Counted from the first letter of the stretch, positions 48,101-60,593 are shown. The stretch: DNA of 64,000 nucleotides from Coffea arabica (GCF_036785885.1 NC_092317.1:8496501-8560500), one strand, 5' to 3'. Translations and numbers: made by a program. Notes: generated from the sequence alone by a model not told the origin.

Positions 48101-50118
48101 GTAAATCGGGTCGATCATGCGCCTTTTCTTTATACATCAGATTGTCCTGAATTTCTCTCCACATTGGATTGCATGTCATGGTTAAAAAGATGTCAGGCTT
48201 ACCATATCTCTGTACCAAAGACATTGCATCGAGGTACCGACGTCTCATATCTCGTGGACCACCAATAAAAGAGGCAGGCAAAAGAATTCTCCGGCCAACT
48301 CTGGAACCTGATGTTTCACCAGCTGAAACACTATCCATTATACCTTTTAATGCCTCTGTTCGGATTTCATTTTGTTTCTTTCTGTGGAAAGCAAGTCTTG
48401 ATGTTTCTATCTTGACATAGACATCAACAGAGTACTGTTGCAGCAGTCTCAGTGCATGCAACAGCATGCTATCATCATTCGGCCGCATCTGTAGTTTATA
48501 GCAGTAGTATTCCCTTGCAGTGACATTGCTTTTCTGCCGCTTGCCACGTTCAGCAGCTAAAAGCATGTAAAAGATACGATATGAGGCATTAGTAACGAGA
48601 AGCACAAAAGATAAGCAGCTAAATAGGAGAAAACCTGCCTCTTTCTTCTGAGTCAATCAACTGCGAAGCATTGGCAAGAGATGCCGGGTCAACAATGGTT
48701 TGGTCTTCACACGTACGCGAGCTGCGTTTTTTGCTGTGCTCTTGAACCCGCTGGATACCAGGATGCCATCCACATTCCCCGCGAGGAAACAACAAAGGAT
48801 ACTGCAGAGAGTCATAGCAAGAGTAAAAATGCTTGATCTTATGGCTTGTATCTGAGTGACTATAGACCTGAATATGAGCGGAAGCATTTGTGGATTCATC
48901 ACCATCCCCAGTCCATATCGCTGCAACCTGTGAAGCGGTTGGGAGATTATATACACGCTGATCCAGGGACACATTGCAGTTGAGAACAATCCTGTGATCA
49001 TCAAGATTCGGCACGCTGCGTAGATCTTTAAAGAACTTGGCATAAGGGTTGTCTGCAAGGATACGCAGAAGCAGCCTGAGAGTAGTTTCTCTTAACTTAG
49101 AAGATCCATCAACTCTTCTGGCAAGCTCTTCATCGGTATCAAAGAAGTACAACTGAATACCAGAAGCCTTAGCATCGCGCGCCTGTAATCCTTCGAGGAA
49201 ATGATAGACCTGGCCCTGGACGCGAAATGTATAAAGGCCATTTTTGTTCTTAGTTAATTCCTTATCATACTTTGCACCCAATGATGTAAAAGCAACGTTA
49301 TTGTTGTAAGTGCGAGCATTTCTCCTAAAGTGGTCACACTCCTCATCCTCGCCAGTAAACAATCGGCGAAGGTCATAAGGCATCGACGAGCTTACAAGGC
49401 TGACTCCTCCTCCGGAACAGCAGAAGTTAGGAGGCTCCATATGGAATCGCTGAGCACCACAATACTGACAGGGCGGAGCATAAGGCAGGGCCAAAACTTT
49501 TTCTACAATCTTGTCCAGCCTAGGAACACTTCTTTTGGTAACCCTTTTACGTTTACCTTGTAGAAAAGTGAAGCTCCGAAAATTAGCGATAGCAGAAACA
49601 AAGGACAAGAAAGTAAAAAGGAGCAAGCTACAAAAGAGTAATTAGAGCACAACCGACAGTGAGGAACTTGACAAGGGCAAAGGAGCCATAACGTAAATGG
49701 CAGCAGACATACTTGTATTAGCAGTTTGCGTTGGAACAGCAGGCATTCCAGAGAGAGACGGAATAGCTATTTCAGAAGCGTTTGGCGTACTTGATATAGA
49801 ATCGGCTAAAGATGGTAGTCCATGAGCATGTATAGCAACTCTGTCCTGCTCGACAAAGTCACGTTGTCCAGGAGCTGGATACTGGCTGGCCGAAGCATCA
49901 GAACAGACGACTGTTCCTACGGCAATAGAAGTTGTTTGCTGAACACCAGTTGCGCGCCTTCTCTTTAAGAGGCGAGTTCCAGATCCAGGAACAGGAGGAG
50001 GAAGGGTTACATTCTTTTTGCGTGCAGCATTAGCTTCCCTGCGGCGCCGCAAGAGATCTTCCTTCTTTTCTTGTGGCATTTCGGCATAGCGCTTGCGACG
50101 CTTGGCATTTCTATCCAT
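45120..50118 (-). pseudogene. RepHel (Helitron replication initiator-helicase) with one in-frame stop
   Basis: Exons read as 50118-49713, 49556-48639, 48556-45931 and 45828-45120, about 1552 codons. The N-terminus is Lys/Arg-rich and includes CxxC-type cysteines (CQYCG). The Rep nickase domain has FLTMTCNPMW, the HUH motif (GYPHAHMLLIL) and the paired tyrosines in YLYKYIFKG. The PIF1-type helicase domain has LNAEQRYAYD, Walker A GPGGTGKT, LVLWDEASMA (motif II), FGGDYRQTLPV (motif III), LTENMR, and the late motifs INKAQGQTL and QLYVALSRAKS. A TGA at 46281-46283 (about codon 1200) interrupts right after DEASMA, and the frame continues normally beyond it. The intron after exon 2 seems to use a GC donor. 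All catalytic motifs are otherwise present, so this is a near-intact, singly disabled transposase. Confidence 0.9.
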
Positions 50119-51897
50119 TAAGCTGGCACCACTGAAGTAAAGAATTCATGCACTCCCAGACAGAAGGCATCTAGCAGCCATAAAACAGTAGAACACCGGC
50201 AGGGCAGGGACTACATGTTTTACTTTGAAGCCACACAACGGCCGTAGCAGACAAGCCATGCAATCGACTCGATAAAAATAATAGCAACAAGAAAGAAACA
50301 GGAAATGGCAGAAGAAGAAAGCAGGAAAACTGGGAAAGGGAAAACAGAAGTGGGTAAAAAATGCTACAAAAGATGGAATGAGCATGAAGGCTAACCAGCA
50401 ACAAAAAGTCTGGATGATGACGAAGACTAAGCAGCAAAGTTCACACAGTGGAAGAGCAGAGAGTATCTATAACCGTAGGAGTTGGAACGCACAACCTGCA
50501 TGCAAGAAACAGAAGAAACGGAGCGAACGTAAATGACACATGCACTGAGATAAACAGTAGCAGTTCATGCATAAAGGAAAAAAAAAATAGTTCGACGAAC
50601 AAGGACACATGCAATGAGGAAAAAATAAGTAAACAAAACCAAACACATGCAGATAAGAGGAATAGCAGCAGCTTTTAAAAACCAGCACGGAAAAGCAAGC
50701 ACGGTACTATTTTTTTTTTTTTTTTATCAAACGATAAAATGGAAGTACGGAACGAAGTTATTGCTAAAAAAATCGAATAGATGACGTGCCAGTTGACGTA
50801 TGCAGTTCTGGAACTAAACAGCATGGAAAAACAAGTACGGAGCTAACAAAGCCAACGCACACAACATAACGAGGCTAAGCGCAGATTGATAGAAGCACAT
50901 ACTGAGTAAGCGTAGAAACTGGATAGGTAGGAAGAAAGAAACATTTTTAAAAAAGAAGCGTAAAGCAGAAAAAAAACGAGGACCTCTTCCAGCTAGCAGA
51001 AGCAAGGAGTATATTAATGGCGATAGTAAGAGCGCAAAAGATGCAACAGAACCAGCGAAGGCCGAGGAACTGGTGCACAATAAAACGGAGAAGAGGAACA
51101 CAGGGCCAGACGTTTGCATGTACAAGTACTAAAAAAGCTACTCTCCACCCCCGTTTATAAAAAGTCGGGCCGAAAAGGTCCATGAAAAGGCGTAAACAGC
51201 GAGCGTGTGTTTCAAATCCGAGAAACCAGTAAGAAGTGTGTTTGAATAGGAAGTTAATGATCATTTTTTCAATTTTAACAGCTCAATAAAAAGCACGATG
51301 CTTAGCAAAGTTGCTATAATAATGTATAGCCGTCCTGCATGCGCGAAAGTTATTTATTATTGTTTGACAGCGATATGCTACGGTTCTAAGGTCCTATTAT
51401 CCGCTTTTAATAGAAAGGTAATCATTACCATCCCAATTTGAACAGCTCAATATAAAAAAGCACGCTACATAGCAAAGATGCTATAATTAGTGTTGGGTTC
51501 CAAGGACAAAAGACAGAACAAAAAGAAAAAGAAAAAGAAAATAGACGTTGAGTTCTGTTTAAATTTTAAAAAGTAAGAAGAAAAAAAAAATTTCCAATTG
51601 AAAGCAGCTCAATATAAAAAATACGCTGCTTAGCAAAGATGGTATAATTAGCGTTGGGTTCCAAGGACAAAAAAGACATTTGATGGAGGACGACGGCAAC
51701 TTTCAGAACAAAGAAAAAGGACAAAAACAAAGACGTTGGGTTCTTCCAAGAAAGAGGACAAAAGAAAGAAGAAAGAAGAACACAAAAAAAAAAAAAAGAT
51801 TTCCAGCTCAGTCCACTTTGACAACCCGCACGTGAGCAAGACATGGAGGACGACCATACTTTGGCACCCCCTTCCCGGTTTATATACATTCTTTAAA
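50119..51897. other. Helitron 5' non-coding region with diverged repeats
   Basis: No coding sequence is recognised; A-rich on the plus strand, and minus-strand open frames are T-rich artefacts. Three related segments begin at 51280, 51444 and 51606 (AGCTCAATA... CTTAGCAAAG...), with the last two extending through GTTGGGTTCCAAGGACAAAA, spaced about 163 bp. At the 5' edge (about 51845-51890) the minus strand reads ATATAAACCGGGAAGGGGGT, which resembles other plant Helitron leaders. Confidence 0.6.
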
Positions 51898-54800
51898 TAA
51901 ATAAACAAGAGGTATAAATGCTAAGCTAAGAACAGCTAGCTGCCACGATCCAGATAAAACCACAACAAGACCAGCAATTACTGTAACTGCATGCTGAACA
52001 ACCTGTGGAGCTGCGTCCCTAATAAATTTGGTTAGTGTTTCCGCAATTGTGGACAATCTAGAGCTAAGTGCTCCACTTGAGTTATCCACATGATCAAACC
52101 AATCAACTTCCATGTGCACAATCTTGTTGAAACATAGGGGATTTACTACCCTCAATAACCAACAACTAGCCTGAATTAGGATATATTTCTGACTAACTGC
52201 TGCCACCGGTGATATTAGAGCAACTACTGCAATGATTATGCACCAAAATTTGATTTCCTTTTGAAGCCTTCCAGCTTCCAGATTGAATGCTCCAATCACG
52301 TAGGCAATAATAACACCAAAAATTATAGGTATCAAGGCCTTGGTTATAGTTGCAACGAGACCAAGAAATAGAAAAAAAACCTGTTTCAATCTTACAAATC
52401 TCCAAAACTTAATAATGGTCTTCTTTGATGGGTATGATATTTCCGATGATGGAAAAACATCTCCCGAAGATTTTCTCAAAGATGCCCTTTCGCTCATAGA
52501 GAAAGGACCAATTGAGTTTTCTTTATTGGATTCTTCTCTGATATTCTGCATCTGAATCAGTTGACAAAATGGACCATTTTGATCCATAAGTTCGGAGTAT
52601 GTACCTAAGGCACAAACCAATAAGCAAAACATATTGAGCTGGTATAAAACGCAATGACGTGAACGAAAAATCACCAATTTTCTTAGTTTCTTGCCATATT
52701 TTAGTGAAAAATTTTCAACTACATTTAGTCAACCACATTTTATCTACTACCTAAAGCTTATCTATTCAGCTGTCCTCTAAGACTTACCTTCTTCAACAAT
52801 GGACCCACGTTCAAGAACAAATATCTTATTTGCATTTGCTACGGTACTCATGCGATGAGTTATAAGCAAGGTTGTTCTGCCAACAGCAATCTTGTTTAAT
52901 GAATCCACGACTATCTGTTGTGACTCTAAATCCAATGCACTAGTCGCTTCATCCAGGAGGATTATGCGCGGGTTCTTCAGAATAGCTCGAGCTATGGCGA
53001 TTCTTTGTTTCTGTCCTCCTGAAAGCTGAACTCCATTTTCACCAACCATTGTGTCAAGTCCCTGCAAATTTAGGCTTGTGAATAGATAAAACATGGATTC
53101 TTGATGTGGTAGTTTCAACATCTACTAAGACATCAATATATTTGGTTGACTAGACATATAGGGAATTAGATCATGCATGCTTAATCCTTTCTTAACCAAC
53201 AAAATGAGATGAAAAGCGGTGTTAGCATAAGCATTGTATTCTTATCATTGAAAATCAATCAAATGCAGAAATGTCTTACAAGTTAGAATTGAGAAAGAAA
53301 ACCATGCTTTTTAGTTTGCACAAACTTTACGCTGGAGTCAAGGAGAGAAGTTCTATTATTTTTAAGCTGTAAGAAGGTTCTAATGTTAGAGTAAAACCAA
53401 CCTGAGGCAACTCTTTGAGAAACTTTTCAGCATTGGCAAGTGCTATGGCAGCTCTTATTTCTTCTTCTGTCACATCGTCCCTTCCAAATGTAATGTTGTC
53501 CTTGATGGACAGAGTAAAAAGTACTGGTTCCTGGCTGACAAGTCCAATCTTCTTTCTTAAATGTTCTAGTCTTAATTCCTTCAAATCAAAGCCATCTATG
53601 AAAATGCCACCAGAATCAGGATCATAGTACCGTTGTATTAGACTAACCACTGTTGACTTCCCACATCCACTCTTTCCTACTAAAGCAGTTTTTGAGCCAT
53701 GGGTTATGGTTAATGAGAAATTAGAAAGAACTTCAATATTCCTTCTTGATGGATATCTAAACGAAACATTTCTAAATTCAATTTCTCCTTCAACATGATC
53801 TAGAGTCTTCCCATGGGAATCGAATGCATCTATCCTGGACTCTCTATTGATTATACGGAAGATGTTTGATGCAGCAACCCGTCCTCGAGGGAATGCTGAA
53901 AAGTTCCCAAGTGCATTTACCAGACAACTGTTTCACAAGAAAATTTTAGTGAACAATATTCTCATCTGATTAAATAGAAGCATCATTTAGAGGAAATTTT
54001 GCTTAGTGGTTAACAAATATAATGCAAAGATCCACAAAAAGATTACTAACCTCGTTCCAGAATTTATGTATGTTGCTACTGTGATCAGATCACCTCTCGA
54101 GTAACGATCGTCCAGGACAAAACGTGAGCCATACCATATAATTAAAGAGAAACCGCAATACTCTATGAAATCTATCAAAGAAATAATACTCCCCCCTGCA
54201 GCAATGCCAGCTCGTGTCAGTGATCTTTGAACCTCTTCTAGAGTTTTCTCGTACTTGCTCATAGTTTGTCTCTCGCCATTCAGTGATATAACCTGGAAAT
54301 GGACAGAACAATTTAGGCACCACATATCCACAGTCAAATACAATTCGACTGGAATCTAGTAGAAACGTGTGAGATACCGTTCTTATAGAAGCCAATGCCT
54401 CCAGAACAACCGAATCTCCTTTAGCATAAGCTACCCCTTCATTTACACACTCTCTAATCAAAATCTTAATGCCAAAATGGCCAAACAAAGTGATTGGCAG
54501 AATTGTCCAGCACATAACTGCAGCCAATTGCCATGCTTGGCTGAATGCCATGATCATCCCTCCTATGAATGTTGCCATGAGTTTTATGAACAAGCCCACC
54601 TGTTAAAGGCAACGGAGCATTTCCAGACTTAGTTTGATACATTTTTAGCAATCCTGAAAAATTATATTCTGAAGGTCGATTTAGAAGTCGTAAACAGGAA
54701 CTTATAATAACAAGATGATAAAAAGTACTACAAGTTATTCAGTAGTGTTTTGCTTCTCAACCACCCATGAGGTTTTTATTAGTTTGGTACTTAATGTGGT

Positions 54801-56926
54801 TGATAGTTTTTTTCATTTAGCAATGCTAACTTCACGTGTTATAGAGCAAAGTAGAACCAAAGCACAGTCAGATTCAAGATTTCCAATTTACAGTCTTTAT
54901 AAATACAACTAGGAAAAATTAAATAATTGGAAATTTACAGTCTTTACATTTATGAATTCCAAGCAATTACTGACATATCACATGCCTAACTTTTCTCTTG
55001 CTTCATTGCATTTAGAGTTGAGAAAAGTGTGCTGTCTTATATTGAACACCCAAAAAAAAAAAAGGCTACAGCTTAGCAGGAAAACCAGTTTTTGGCAAAC
55101 GTTAGTAGACTAAAAACGAACCCGGTAACCTATGGCTGCATCAGTTCTGCCGATATCTCTTGACATATTACCAATAACTTGTCCTGTTTTTATTTCTTCA
55201 TCAAAGAATGTAATATCTTGTCTGAGGAGGCTTCTTAAGTAGGAGTAACGCAGATTTGATACTTGTCTTTCTGCAGAGACAGCCCAGCAGATTCCTCCTA
55301 TGAAAGACACATTAACGGATTATTATTTTAGGTATTATGTTCATAACACAATGATAATTAATCAACATAAAATTAGATAAAGCGCCAGTTGTGCATGATA
55401 TACAGATTAAAGAAACAATAGGTAGTCCAATTACAATCCTAATTATCATCCTTCATAGCTTCACAAGGGCAAACTGAGAAGGAGCCTTGACAGTGCATTC
55501 TTTTGCTAGTTTTACTAACTGATCCTTAAACGTAAAAGATTTTGGCTCTATCGTCTTCCTAGGAGGCTATACTTTTATTCCCTAAGTTTTTGAGTCAGCC
55601 GATAAAAGGCTTTTCCAAAGTAATTAAAACGTACCCCATGTATAAAAATGTGTGCAAAAGTTTTTGAAGCTTTGCTTTGAACTAGTATGTTAGAGTAGAA
55701 TGAAAACAAGGACAAGACTTACTGATGAAAGAAGCTACTGTGGTAGCAATTCCCATGTAGAGTAGCTTTTTTACAACCTAACAAAATACAGAAAAATGAG
55801 CATCAGTAACATCATTTAAGACCTGTTGAACTTAATTAGTGCATTGCTTTTTTCATGATTTGAAACAAAAATATTAGCTAGTTAAGAAACTCGAATTATT
55901 CACTCGTATTGGCACCAGAGCTTTAGATCACGTTTTTGGTGATAATACAGGAGAATACATCTCAAAGGATATATGGCCAATTTTGCAACTAATGGAAAGA
56001 AGAAACAAAACAAGCATTGGTGCATGATAGAAAGGTACTTTTCTCCACACCTCCCTACCTCGGAATAAAAAGGCCAAAGGATGAATACAAGAGAGTTGTC
56101 TGAGGAAGAAATTCAACATTAGTTGAAAAGTTAAAAATCCTTTTTACCTATCGAAATATATGTTGAGGGATTAAGAACAACTAAAATTCTGACTCTCAAA
56201 CTTGCTCCTCCACTACCTATAAAGACGTTTTAGTATCGATGATTGGGATCCGAATCCAACCCTTAATAGTTTTTATCTGCTGCCATTAGTTCAATTCTCA
56301 TCATCGTAATCCCATTTTCCAAAGTTGGTCACGGCACGAGCACAAACAAGCAAAACAGATTTGTGTTGTCTTTTCATATAGAAATTTTTGTGGAGTCTAG
56401 TATAAAATAATCAGGAACTATAATAATGGTATATGTATTATTACTCTAAGGTCTATACAAATTATTATATACTCAACAACGAAGCCATTATCTATTTCGG
56501 CCACATGAATATCAGGTTAAGCAGAAGATGAATAAAAATCAAGGAAACATATACAACCTCAATGACTTGATGAAACTTCTCAGGCTTTGCATGGAGGTCA
56601 CTTATGAAATCAATGGTCTGGCCCCAGAAACGAATTCTGTATACCAGAAGAAGGCCATCAACAATTGCAGCAACTGTTCCAATGATGATGAGGATGATAT
56701 CAATTGTCTCTGCACATGAATAGAGTTTATAGTAAGGAATGACTTTTGAAGGCAGAGTATTGGCCTTTTCTGATCCTTTTTGTGCTGACAATGGTTCAAA
56801 CTTTGCGTCTAGAATGACTCTTGGTGAAGCCTCGGTAATTTCTTCACTGGCCTTTTCGTCTTTTCTTGGTCCTTCCTGAGCTGGCAATGCTTCAGGATTG
56901 GCTTCTAAATCATCATGATGGCTCAT
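51898..56926 (-). pseudogene. ABCB transporter, N-terminal portion, interrupted in exon 8
   Basis: First part of the ABCB gene continued at 38685-40762. Exons: 56926-56558, 55777-55723, 55297-55122, 54599-54378, 54292-54051, 53927-53402, 53061-52788 and 52604 to the Helitron edge at about 51898. The N-terminus is hydrophilic and acidic, followed by membrane domain 1. Nucleotide-binding domain 1 has Walker [35 protein letters not shown], Walker [14 protein letters not shown] and THRMST. Membrane domain 2 begins in exon 8, which stops at SWQLAVLSLAFIPLVYL. With both halves the gene would be about 1265 residues, normal for a full ABCB. Exon phases are consistent throughout, so the only lesion seen is the Helitron. 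A transcript from its own promoter could still make a truncated protein with one NBD. Confidence 0.9.
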
Positions 56927-58685
56927 TGAGGTTTGTGCAGGTATCTCTTGTTTCTTTCTGATAATCTGATGTTAATAATCTCCTAGGAAGAAAATGGAAA
57001 TTGAAGTGAAATACGGGAATATTTAGGAGAATGCACATACAGAGAAGAGAAGTGGGCTTTTGGAATTTGAAGGAATATGATACTTCAAACTTCAGCCTTC
57101 CATAAAACCTTAAACAGTGGGGAATATTGAGACTTTTTATTTAATTTCTTTTATTTTTTCTCCTGACATTAATAACAGAATCCCTTCTGTCTCCTCACCA
57201 TTATTCATAAATTTATGCACCAATTATTAAAGATTTTTTCCCCTTTTCTTCATAAGATGGCAATGTCCTCGGTCCTCCTCATAGTTATTAAAAGAAATTT
57301 ATGTGCCAGTTGTTTATCAGCTTGGCTAATGTGGAGGCATCGGTTAATAGTTTTAGTGGGACAGAAGATCTGTTGCGCAGTTTTCGCTAATTAGAAAAAA
57401 TATCTAAATACAAGAGTACAATAATCTACATGATGAGTTGTAATTTAGGTGTGTTAGAAAAAATACGTTATTCTACCTGAGCAAATCATTTTTGCCCATT
57501 TATATGTATATTCAACATTAGTTTGATTATACTCGTATTCTCAGTCTTTCACGCTCATTCAACCTCACCTACCAAAACTCCTGAATTTTTGCATTCTATT
57601 CACTAGCATTTATATTCAACAAATAGTTTGATTATACTCGTAGTCCCTAATCTTCGATGCTCATTCAACCCCATCTATTAAAATTCCTTAACTTTTGCAT
57701 TCTCTTCAGTGGCATGGCATGCTCTCTCATAGTTCGTATTAACTCTTCCAGTGCCTAAAAAAGAGTAGAGCTTTCCAACACAATCAAAAAAAAAAAAAAA
57801 CCAACAAACCAAAACTATAACTCTTTATAAAATTCAAATACTGAGCTTTTCCTCACATAAACTGTTTTGTAACAGGGAAAACGAAGGAGTCCTCAAATTG
57901 TAAGCCACCATTTACTGTGAGTTCATTATCACAATCTGTATTCTTTACTGACTGCAGGTTAAAAAAGCTTTTCATTATAATTTAATTTATAGAATGAGTT
58001 TGAATTGCTTTAAATTTAATAAAGTAAGTCATCTTTTCCATGTAAAACATGTAGTAAAGAAACATGTCTTTGATTGTCCACATTGAGAAGCAGCATCACT
58101 TTTAGGCTTTCTCTATGAAAGCCCACAAATCATGTGTTCATGTTCATCAACATCTAATTCTAATTCCAAGAGTTGAAAGAATGTTTTGCGTCTAGTTGTA
58201 CAGTATCACGACTTGTATGAGGACAAATTCTTTGATTATGTGCAACGCATGAAAATAAAATTGGGTAATAGAGGGTAAGAAAATGGGATATCTAGTGCTT
58301 TTTTCTTATAGTGTTATAGCTTAAAATTCGAGATGATTTTTTTTTTTAAGGATTTGGCTAACAGATGCCTCAGGGTATTTGTTTAGGAGTCAATTGTTTA
58401 GTAAGAGCAAAACTAACTAAGGAAAGTATCCAAATATAGAGGTGTATCAAATGCTTAGTGTGAATTGGAAAAAATAGGTCTGTTAGATGATAATAGCAGG
58501 TAGCAAATGAGGGGGAATACTCTCTATTAGTATTTAGTATTAGGGAGGGAGAATAAAGGAGGCAGAGAGGGAAATTAGGAGGATGAAAGTGACAAATGTG
58601 TTTGGTATATCTTTTCGGCCTATTTGGGCTTTTTCCCATTTAATTTTCATAACTTTTATCTTTTGACCGAAGAGTAATTATTTGA
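56927..58685. other. 5' flank of ABCB and spacer
   Basis: Promoter region of the ABCB gene lies here, but no convincing TATA box was singled out. Two loosely repeated stretches occur at about 57505-57570 and 57595-57680 (TTTGATTATACTCGTA...). No gene seen. Confidence 0.4.
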
Positions 58686-59078
58686 AATCAAATGTTGTCT
58701 AACAATAATGCACTGGAATTAGATTTTTTTTGGTTATTCATGCAATCATAGGTAGTTTAAAAATATACAAAATTCTTAGGGTACATTGTAATGAAAGAAA
58801 GAAATTATTCTAAAATGGGACAAATTTTTATAAGCAATTGTAAAGATATATGACAACTAAACACAATTTTTAGACAATAATCAAATGTTTTCTAATAATG
58901 CAACTGGAATTAGATTTTTTATTTTTTTTTGTTATTCATGCCATCGTATGTAGTTTAAAAATATACAAAATTCTCAGGGTGCAATATAAGAGAAGAAAGA
59001 AAATTGTTCTAAAATGGGACAAATTTTTATAAGCAATTGTAAAATTATATGACAATTAAACACAATTTTTAGGCAATT
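58686..59078. repeat. 193-bp tandem duplication, two diverged copies
   Basis: Copies start at 58686 and 58879 (AATCAAATGTT...) and share blocks such as AATGGGACAAATTTTTATAA. Several substitutions show it is not recent. Non-coding. Confidence 0.8.
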
Positions 59079-59504
59079 TTATAGTTTCTTTCAAGTCCAT
59101 GAGTAGCGATTTTTTCTTTTGCTTTTATTCAAAAGAATATATTTTGACACTGAAATTGACACCATCTACTTTTCTTTTCCAAATGACATTTTTTAACAAA
59201 AATAAGTTTATTATTTCGATTTAAAATGTTAACCCTACTATAATCGAAATAGGTCATATTTTTTTCATAATAACAAAGGAGATTAAAGAAACACATTCAA
59301 TCAGTAACCAAATAGAATGGAAACAACATATGATTAGCTTACTATTGAACTAAATATGATCTATATCAAATAACAAAAAATTTTATCTTTCTTGCATTTC
59401 CTCCAAAGGGGCTAAAATGTTAAAAAAAATGTCAATCCAAGGAATGTAGATGAGATTTTAAAAACCTAAGTTAAGTGATATTATATGAAACATCAAGAGA
59501 GGTC

Positions 59505-59528
59505 TCTGAAATTATCCCATATACATAC

Positions 59529-59569
<41 letters not shown>

Positions 59570-59720
59570 AATTTAATTAGACTCAATTAGATTTGATTAA
59601 ACTCGAGTTCAAGTAATTGTTATTACGGGATGTTAGCAACGGCAATTTTAATCGATGGAAGGGCTTAGGTCAGGACTGAAGATGTTGATATTATGGGATA
59701 ATTGCAGAAACCTCCCCTGA
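59505..59720. repeat. GGGATAAT-type repeat ends around a TA/TG microsatellite
   Basis: CTCTGAAATTATCCCA at about 59507-59522 and GGGATAATTGCAGAAACCTC at about 59695 are inverted copies of the terminal motif seen at 1 and 5640. A (TA)n(TG)n run lies at 59529-59569. Probably ends of two family members facing each other. Confidence 0.45.
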
Positions 59721-59904
59721 GATTTCTGACATTTGCACTGATCTCCCCTCTAGGTTTAGAAATTGCATTCACCTCCCCTGAACAGTAACAATTCGTTGCA
59801 GAAACCTCCTTGACAGCTTTTGTAGAAGTGAGATAAGAATTTTCTTCCAATTTTGGCCTTACTTGCTTGACAATTGCTTAACTAATTATCTAATTAGTTA
59901 ATAG

Positions 59905-60564
59905 TTAATTAGAAATATGTGAGAAAATTCCATAACAATCGTCTTCATTGTCTGGGCCTACGTATTCGCCCAGGTTTATCTCAGGACTGGAGGCTTCTTC
60001 CTTTTTTGAAGCTTCTTTTGATTGATCTAGCTGTAAGAGTATATCCTTAAGTTGTTTGATATACTCTTGTTTGTCAGTGATTGATGCCAATTTTACTGCT
60101 GAGATAGACTTTTGTTGCAAAAACTGGCTTGTTTGGTTGTCCCCAGGTTTTATTGAGCGGGGATTCTTCTGAAACCATCCCTGGATGTTTGCTGGTTGAA
60201 TGAAATTCTTGTTGAATGTTGACCACCATTTTGAATATCCTTGTCGGACTAATAATGGCGGGAGTTGTGTTTGCTGCACATATTCATATTTCCATTGGTA
60301 GACCTATGCTACCGAGAATATAGAAAAGAAATGCAGGCTGATTGGTATATAGTTGTTTGGGGTTTCAAATCTTTCTTTAAATAGTTTGTAACTTTGTTGG
60401 ACATCTGGAGGAAGAATTTCCAGATTAGGTCCAAGTGCTTTCCACCATGCTGGAAAATCGTATCTGTTTGTTTTCAAAAAATAAAAAAGATAAGAATGCT
60501 GGTTCAATTCATTCTGGAAGGTAAATGTATAGAACCAGGCTGCCTTATAATCCCCTCGTCCCAT
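59905..60564 (-). pseudogene. Retroelement first ORF, one internal stop
   Basis: Reading frame of about 220 codons beginning at an ATG only three bases after the tRNA primer binding site. It contains DYKAAWFYTFTFQNELNQHS, FPAWWKALGPNLEILPPDVQ and, after an in-frame TAG at 60304-60306, KWWSTFNKNFIQP and an acidic C-terminus. This composition (aromatic-rich start, acidic end with DDCYGI) resembles the first ORF of plant endogenous pararetrovirus- or LTR-like elements that I recognise only by pattern. The frame is uninterrupted apart from the single stop. No function is assigned. Confidence 0.5.
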
Positions 60565-60593
60565 CTGGCTCTGATACCAGACGGGACGAGGGG
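60552..60593 (-). promoter_or_regulatory. Primer binding site for initiator tRNA-Met inside a hairpin
   Basis: On the minus strand TGGTATCAGAGC (60579-60568) is the standard initiator-tRNA-Met primer binding site of plant LTR retrotransposons and pararetroviruses. It is framed by 15-bp arms (60552-60566 and 60579-60593) that pair with one mismatch, so the site occupies the 12-base loop almost exactly. Confidence 0.8.

Larger units (their letters stand above)
40763..51897 (-). mobile_element. 11.1-kb Helitron carrying RepHel, RPA and a B3 gene
   Basis: Rolling-circle transposon lying in the same (-) orientation as its host gene. The 3' end is canonical: an 8-bp GC-rich hairpin (40775-40794) eight bases before a terminal CTAG (40763-40766), followed by host T. 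The 5' end falls in ABCB exon 8; it is placed at about 51894-51897 where the coding sequence stops matching, and the expected terminal TC is not seen. Host DNA reads A on one side and T on the other, as Helitrons prefer. Contents from 5' to 3': a non-coding region with three diverged repeats, RepHel (50118-45120), an RPA70-like gene (44996-42878) and a B3-domain gene (42138-41057). There is no target-site duplication, as expected for Helitrons. Confidence 0.92.

Noticed and set aside
50146..51908. Several hydrophobic minus-strand open frames in the Helitron 5' region
   Set aside because: Phe/Leu/Ser-rich translations of T-rich DNA; overlapping in different frames, with no domain.
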